A stretch of 10,870 nucleotides of DNA from CAMDWQ01 sp964543965 (GTDB lineage: Bacteria > Omnitrophota > Gorgyraeia > 2-02-FULL-51-18). The stretch lies in contig CAZJAX010000066.1 in assembly GCA_964543965.1 (NCBI GenBank), positions 1 through 10,870 of the forward strand, written 5' to 3'. A program made the translations under genes and the position numbers. Below, piece by piece: positions 6,920 to 10,870 of this stretch; position 1 is the first letter of the stretch, and every line of letters starts with the position of its first letter. The notes beneath the pieces were generated by a model. The model made no database searches and was not told the DNA's origin. It was given only the letters and a program-made list of their open reading frames with translations.

Positions 6920-9032
6920 AGAGGCCGCATCCCTCGACCTGCTTTTTGAGATCGGCTGTGAGGAGCTGCCGGCGACCTCGCTGGCCGATTTTCTCGAGGG
7001 CACGACGCTTGAGAGCAATCCCTTCGCCGAAAAGATGAAGAAGCTCCTCACAGAGCAGAGGATCACGTTCGCTTCCTGCCGTGTATGGGCGACGCCGCGG
7101 CGCATCGTGTTCGGAGTCGACGGCATTTCGGCCGTTCAGGCCGCCCGCGACCAGATGACGAAAATTCTATCGAAGGACGAAGCCTTCGGAGCCGACGGCC
7201 AGCCGACAGAAAAATATCTGACCATCCTGAAGCACCGCGGCGCCTCCGCGGGGGACACCGTGATCCAGGACGTGAACGGCAAACCTTTTGCGTTCATCCG
7301 CAAGGCTGAGCCCTGCGAGAAAACGGAAAAAATTCTTCCTTCTGTTTTCGAGACGCTCGTGAAGACGCTCAACTTTCCCAAGAACATGAAATGGGATGAT
7401 TCGGGCATCACTTTTTCGCGCCCCATCCGCAATTATCTGGCCATACTCGGCAAAAAGGTACTAAAATTCAAGATCGGCTCCACCGCCTCAGCCGTATCTA
7501 CCGTCTTTTTTCTGAAAGGCAGGCGTATCCGCGTCACGATCAAAGATATACCCTCCTATCACCAGGCATGCAGGAAAAATGGAGTGATCCTCGACCAGGT
7601 GATCCGTAAAAAGACTATTCAGAGCGAGCTGGCGAAGCTCGCCGCGTCGATGGGGCTGGAGCTTTATCCTGACCATTTCCTTTTGAATGAGGTCAATTAT
7701 CTTGTGGAGAGCCCTCATGCGGTGGCCGCGCCGTTCGGCGACGAGTTTCTTTCGCTTCCGCTTGAAGTCCTGGCCGTCAGCATGGCCCGAAAACAGCGCA
7801 TTTTTGGTGTTGTCAAAAAGGGGGTTGATGGGAAGAAGGGGACCATCGCGCCCAAATTGATCGCTGTTTTGGACGGCGACAGGACCGCAGCCGAGAAAAA
7901 GATCATTTCAAGGAACATCGAGATGATCTTACAGGCAAAACTTCAAGACAGCCTGCATTTTTACCGGGAAGACATCAAAGCGGGTTTTCAGAAGAAAAGG
8001 GATGAATTGAAGAACCTGGTATTCTTGAAAGGCGCCGGCTCGATGCTTGAAAAGTCGGATCGGCTTATCAGCCTATCGAAGCTTTTTTCCGACCCATCCC
8101 TCGAGAAGGCGGCGTTTCTTTCCAAGGCGGACCTGCTCACTCAGATGGTGGGTGAGTTTCCCGAGCTGCAGGGCATCATGGGTAAATACTATGCGATCGA
8201 AAGCGGTGAAAGCGTTGAGGTCGCGCAGGCGATCGGAGAGCAGTATCTTCCACGAACGGCGCAGGACATGGTTCCGGAGACCAGAGCCGGCGCGCTGTTG
8301 TCGCTTTTGGATAAGGCCGATCTCATCGTCGCTGCCTTCGGCCTAGGCCTAGAACCACCCAGCAGCGTCGACCCGTACGGTCTTCGCCGCAGCGCTTTGG
8401 CGATCTTCAAGATCACACTCGAACACAGGCTTGATTTCTCGTTCAAAGAGCTCATCGACGCGGCGCGTAAAGAGCTGGGCGCGTATATTTCCAAGGACAA
8501 AGAAGCGGCTCTCGCCTCGAAGCTGGACGCGTTCTTCAAAGACCGCTTTAAGGCGCTTCTGGCGGACCGCGGTCTGCGTGAAGACGTCGTCGATGCCGTC
8601 ATGGCATCCGGCTTCGAACGTCCTTATGAGATGTACCAAAGAGCGCAGGAGCTGGCAAAGCTTGTCGAAAAGGAGTCTTTCCAGAAGGCGTGCAAGGTCG
8701 TCGAAAGGACGTTCAACATCCTCAAAGGCAACAAAGAGCCTCTGCCGCCCGCGATCGATCCGGCCGTTTTCACGGAGGATCTGGAGCGCGAGGTCTTCAA
8801 GCGCTATCAGGCCTGCGGGGATCATGTGCGTGCCGCCAAAAACGCCCGTGACTACGCGAAAGCAACAAGCTTGTACGCGGAGGCTTTTTTTGATATCTTG
8901 GGTGAGTTCTTTGAGAAGGTATTTATCAATACCGAGGACATGAAAGTAAGGACTAACAGGCTTTTGCTCTTGAAGACCATCAAAGAACTTTACACGCATA
9001 ACATTGCAGAAATTTCCAGGATCCGGCTCTAA
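6903..9032 (+). CDS. glyS: Glycyl-tRNA synthetase beta subunit
   Basis: GlyS is the tRNA-binding partner of GlyQ. The 709 residues are slightly longer than the usual ~690. The N-terminus has LLFEIGCEELPA (14-25) and TPRRI. The middle contains the HD-like region with KADL (about 407-410), QGIMGKYYA and the DPYGLRR segment. The C-terminal ~100 residues form a DALR-type anticodon-binding domain with the characteristic run ARDY...FFEKVFIN...RLLLL. The ATG at 6903 overlaps glyQ by 17 bp and has GGAG at 6893-6896, 6 nt upstream. One oddity is that the GHRF motif expected after the RPIR segment is not visible: residues 199-208 read STVFFLKGRR, as if two residues were lost there. The frame is open throughout, so this is unlikely to be a frameshift. 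Confidence 0.96.
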   Translation: MAKKTKEAASLDLLFEIGCEELPATSLADFLEGTTLESNPFAEKMKKLLTEQRITFASCRVWATPRRIVFGVDGISAVQAARDQMTKILSKDEAFGADGQPTEKYLTILKHRGASAGDTVIQDVNGKPFAFIRKAEPCEKTEKILPSVFETLVKTLNFPKNMKWDDSGITFSRPIRNYLAILGKKVLKFKIGSTASAVSTVFFLKGRRIRVTIKDIPSYHQACRKNGVILDQVIRKKTIQSELAKLAASMGLELYPDHFLLNEVNYLVESPHAVAAPFGDEFLSLPLEVLAVSMARKQRIFGVVKKGVDGKKGTIAPKLIAVLDGDRTAAEKKIISRNIEMILQAKLQDSLHFYREDIKAGFQKKRDELKNLVFLKGAGSMLEKSDRLISLSKLFSDPSLEKAAFLSKADLLTQMVGEFPELQGIMGKYYAIESGESVEVAQAIGEQYLPRTAQDMVPETRAGALLSLLDKADLIVAAFGLGLEPPSSVDPYGLRRSALAIFKITLEHRLDFSFKELIDAARKELGAYISKDKEAALASKLDAFFKDRFKALLADRGLREDVVDAVMASGFERPYEMYQRAQELAKLVEKESFQKACKVVERTFNILKGNKEPLPPAIDPAVFTEDLEREVFKRYQACGDHVRAAKNARDYAKATSLYAEAFFDILGEFFEKVFINTEDMKVRTNRLLLLKTIKELYTHNIAEISRIRL

Positions 9033-9094
9033 TTTATTCCGCTGAACGCGGTCTTAATTCAGGCATTTAAAAATCAAAAGGGGATTTTACGAAC

Positions 9095-10870
<1,776 letters not shown>

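Noticed and set aside
5552..7126. 524-codon open frame on the minus strand across recO, glyQ and the start of glyS
   Set aside because: It lies antisense to three clearly conserved genes, shows no recognisable domain, and is explained by the GC-rich codon bias of the + strand genes, which avoids codons whose complements are stops.
9033..9094. Promoter or terminator in the glyS-ppdK gap
   Set aside because: Only a 4-bp hairpin (CCGC/GCGG) without a T-tract, and poor -35/-10 pairs such as CTGAAC with ATTTAA, are seen. This is too weak to call.

Overview
This window is bacterial chromosomal DNA, fairly GC-rich, with every recognised gene on the + strand. The main body is a tightly packed housekeeping cluster: an HU/IHF-type DNA-binding protein, hisS, aspS, ybeY, recO, glyQ, glyS and the first two thirds of ppdK. 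Gaps between genes run from 62 bp down to a 17-bp overlap. The split glycyl-tRNA synthetase, the predicted non-discriminating AspRS (His31) and the pyruvate phosphate dikinase point to a bacterium outside the enteric group. The gene order recalls Omnitrophota-like or deltaproteobacterial-like genomes, but that placement comes from memory of synteny and is tentative.

Bases 1-1277 hold the 3' part of a different kind of gene. It encodes a protein with a very long proline-rich low-complexity tract of PPTQ/PPAQ/PPTPP units, followed by an acidic, aromatic segment and two copies of an unrecognised 50-residue module. The DNA under the tract carries perfect 93-bp tandem repeats and further 75-bp and 18-bp repeats. 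The gene is open to the left edge, so its true start, any signal peptide and any N-terminal domain lie outside the window.

Bases 1278-1412 separate the two parts. They carry a strong hairpin terminator (20-bp stem) and then a near-consensus extended -10 promoter, which gives a leader of about 20 nt before the GTG start of the HU gene. This promoter probably drives the whole downstream run. A second plausible promoter lies between recO and glyQ.

The cluster joins translation (three aminoacyl-tRNA synthetases encoded by four genes, plus the rRNA-maturation endonuclease YbeY), DNA maintenance (HU, RecO) and central carbon metabolism (PPDK). The ybeY...recO-glyQ-glyS...ppdK order looks like a condensed version of the widespread phoH-ybeY-dgkA-era-recO-glyQS neighbourhood, with dgkA/era absent and hisS-aspS placed upstream. 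No RNA gene, CRISPR array, insertion sequence or defence gene was found. The least explained item is the repetitive proline-rich protein with its duplicated C-terminal module; the rest is ordinary, with a few residue-level oddities in GlyS, YbeY and PPDK.
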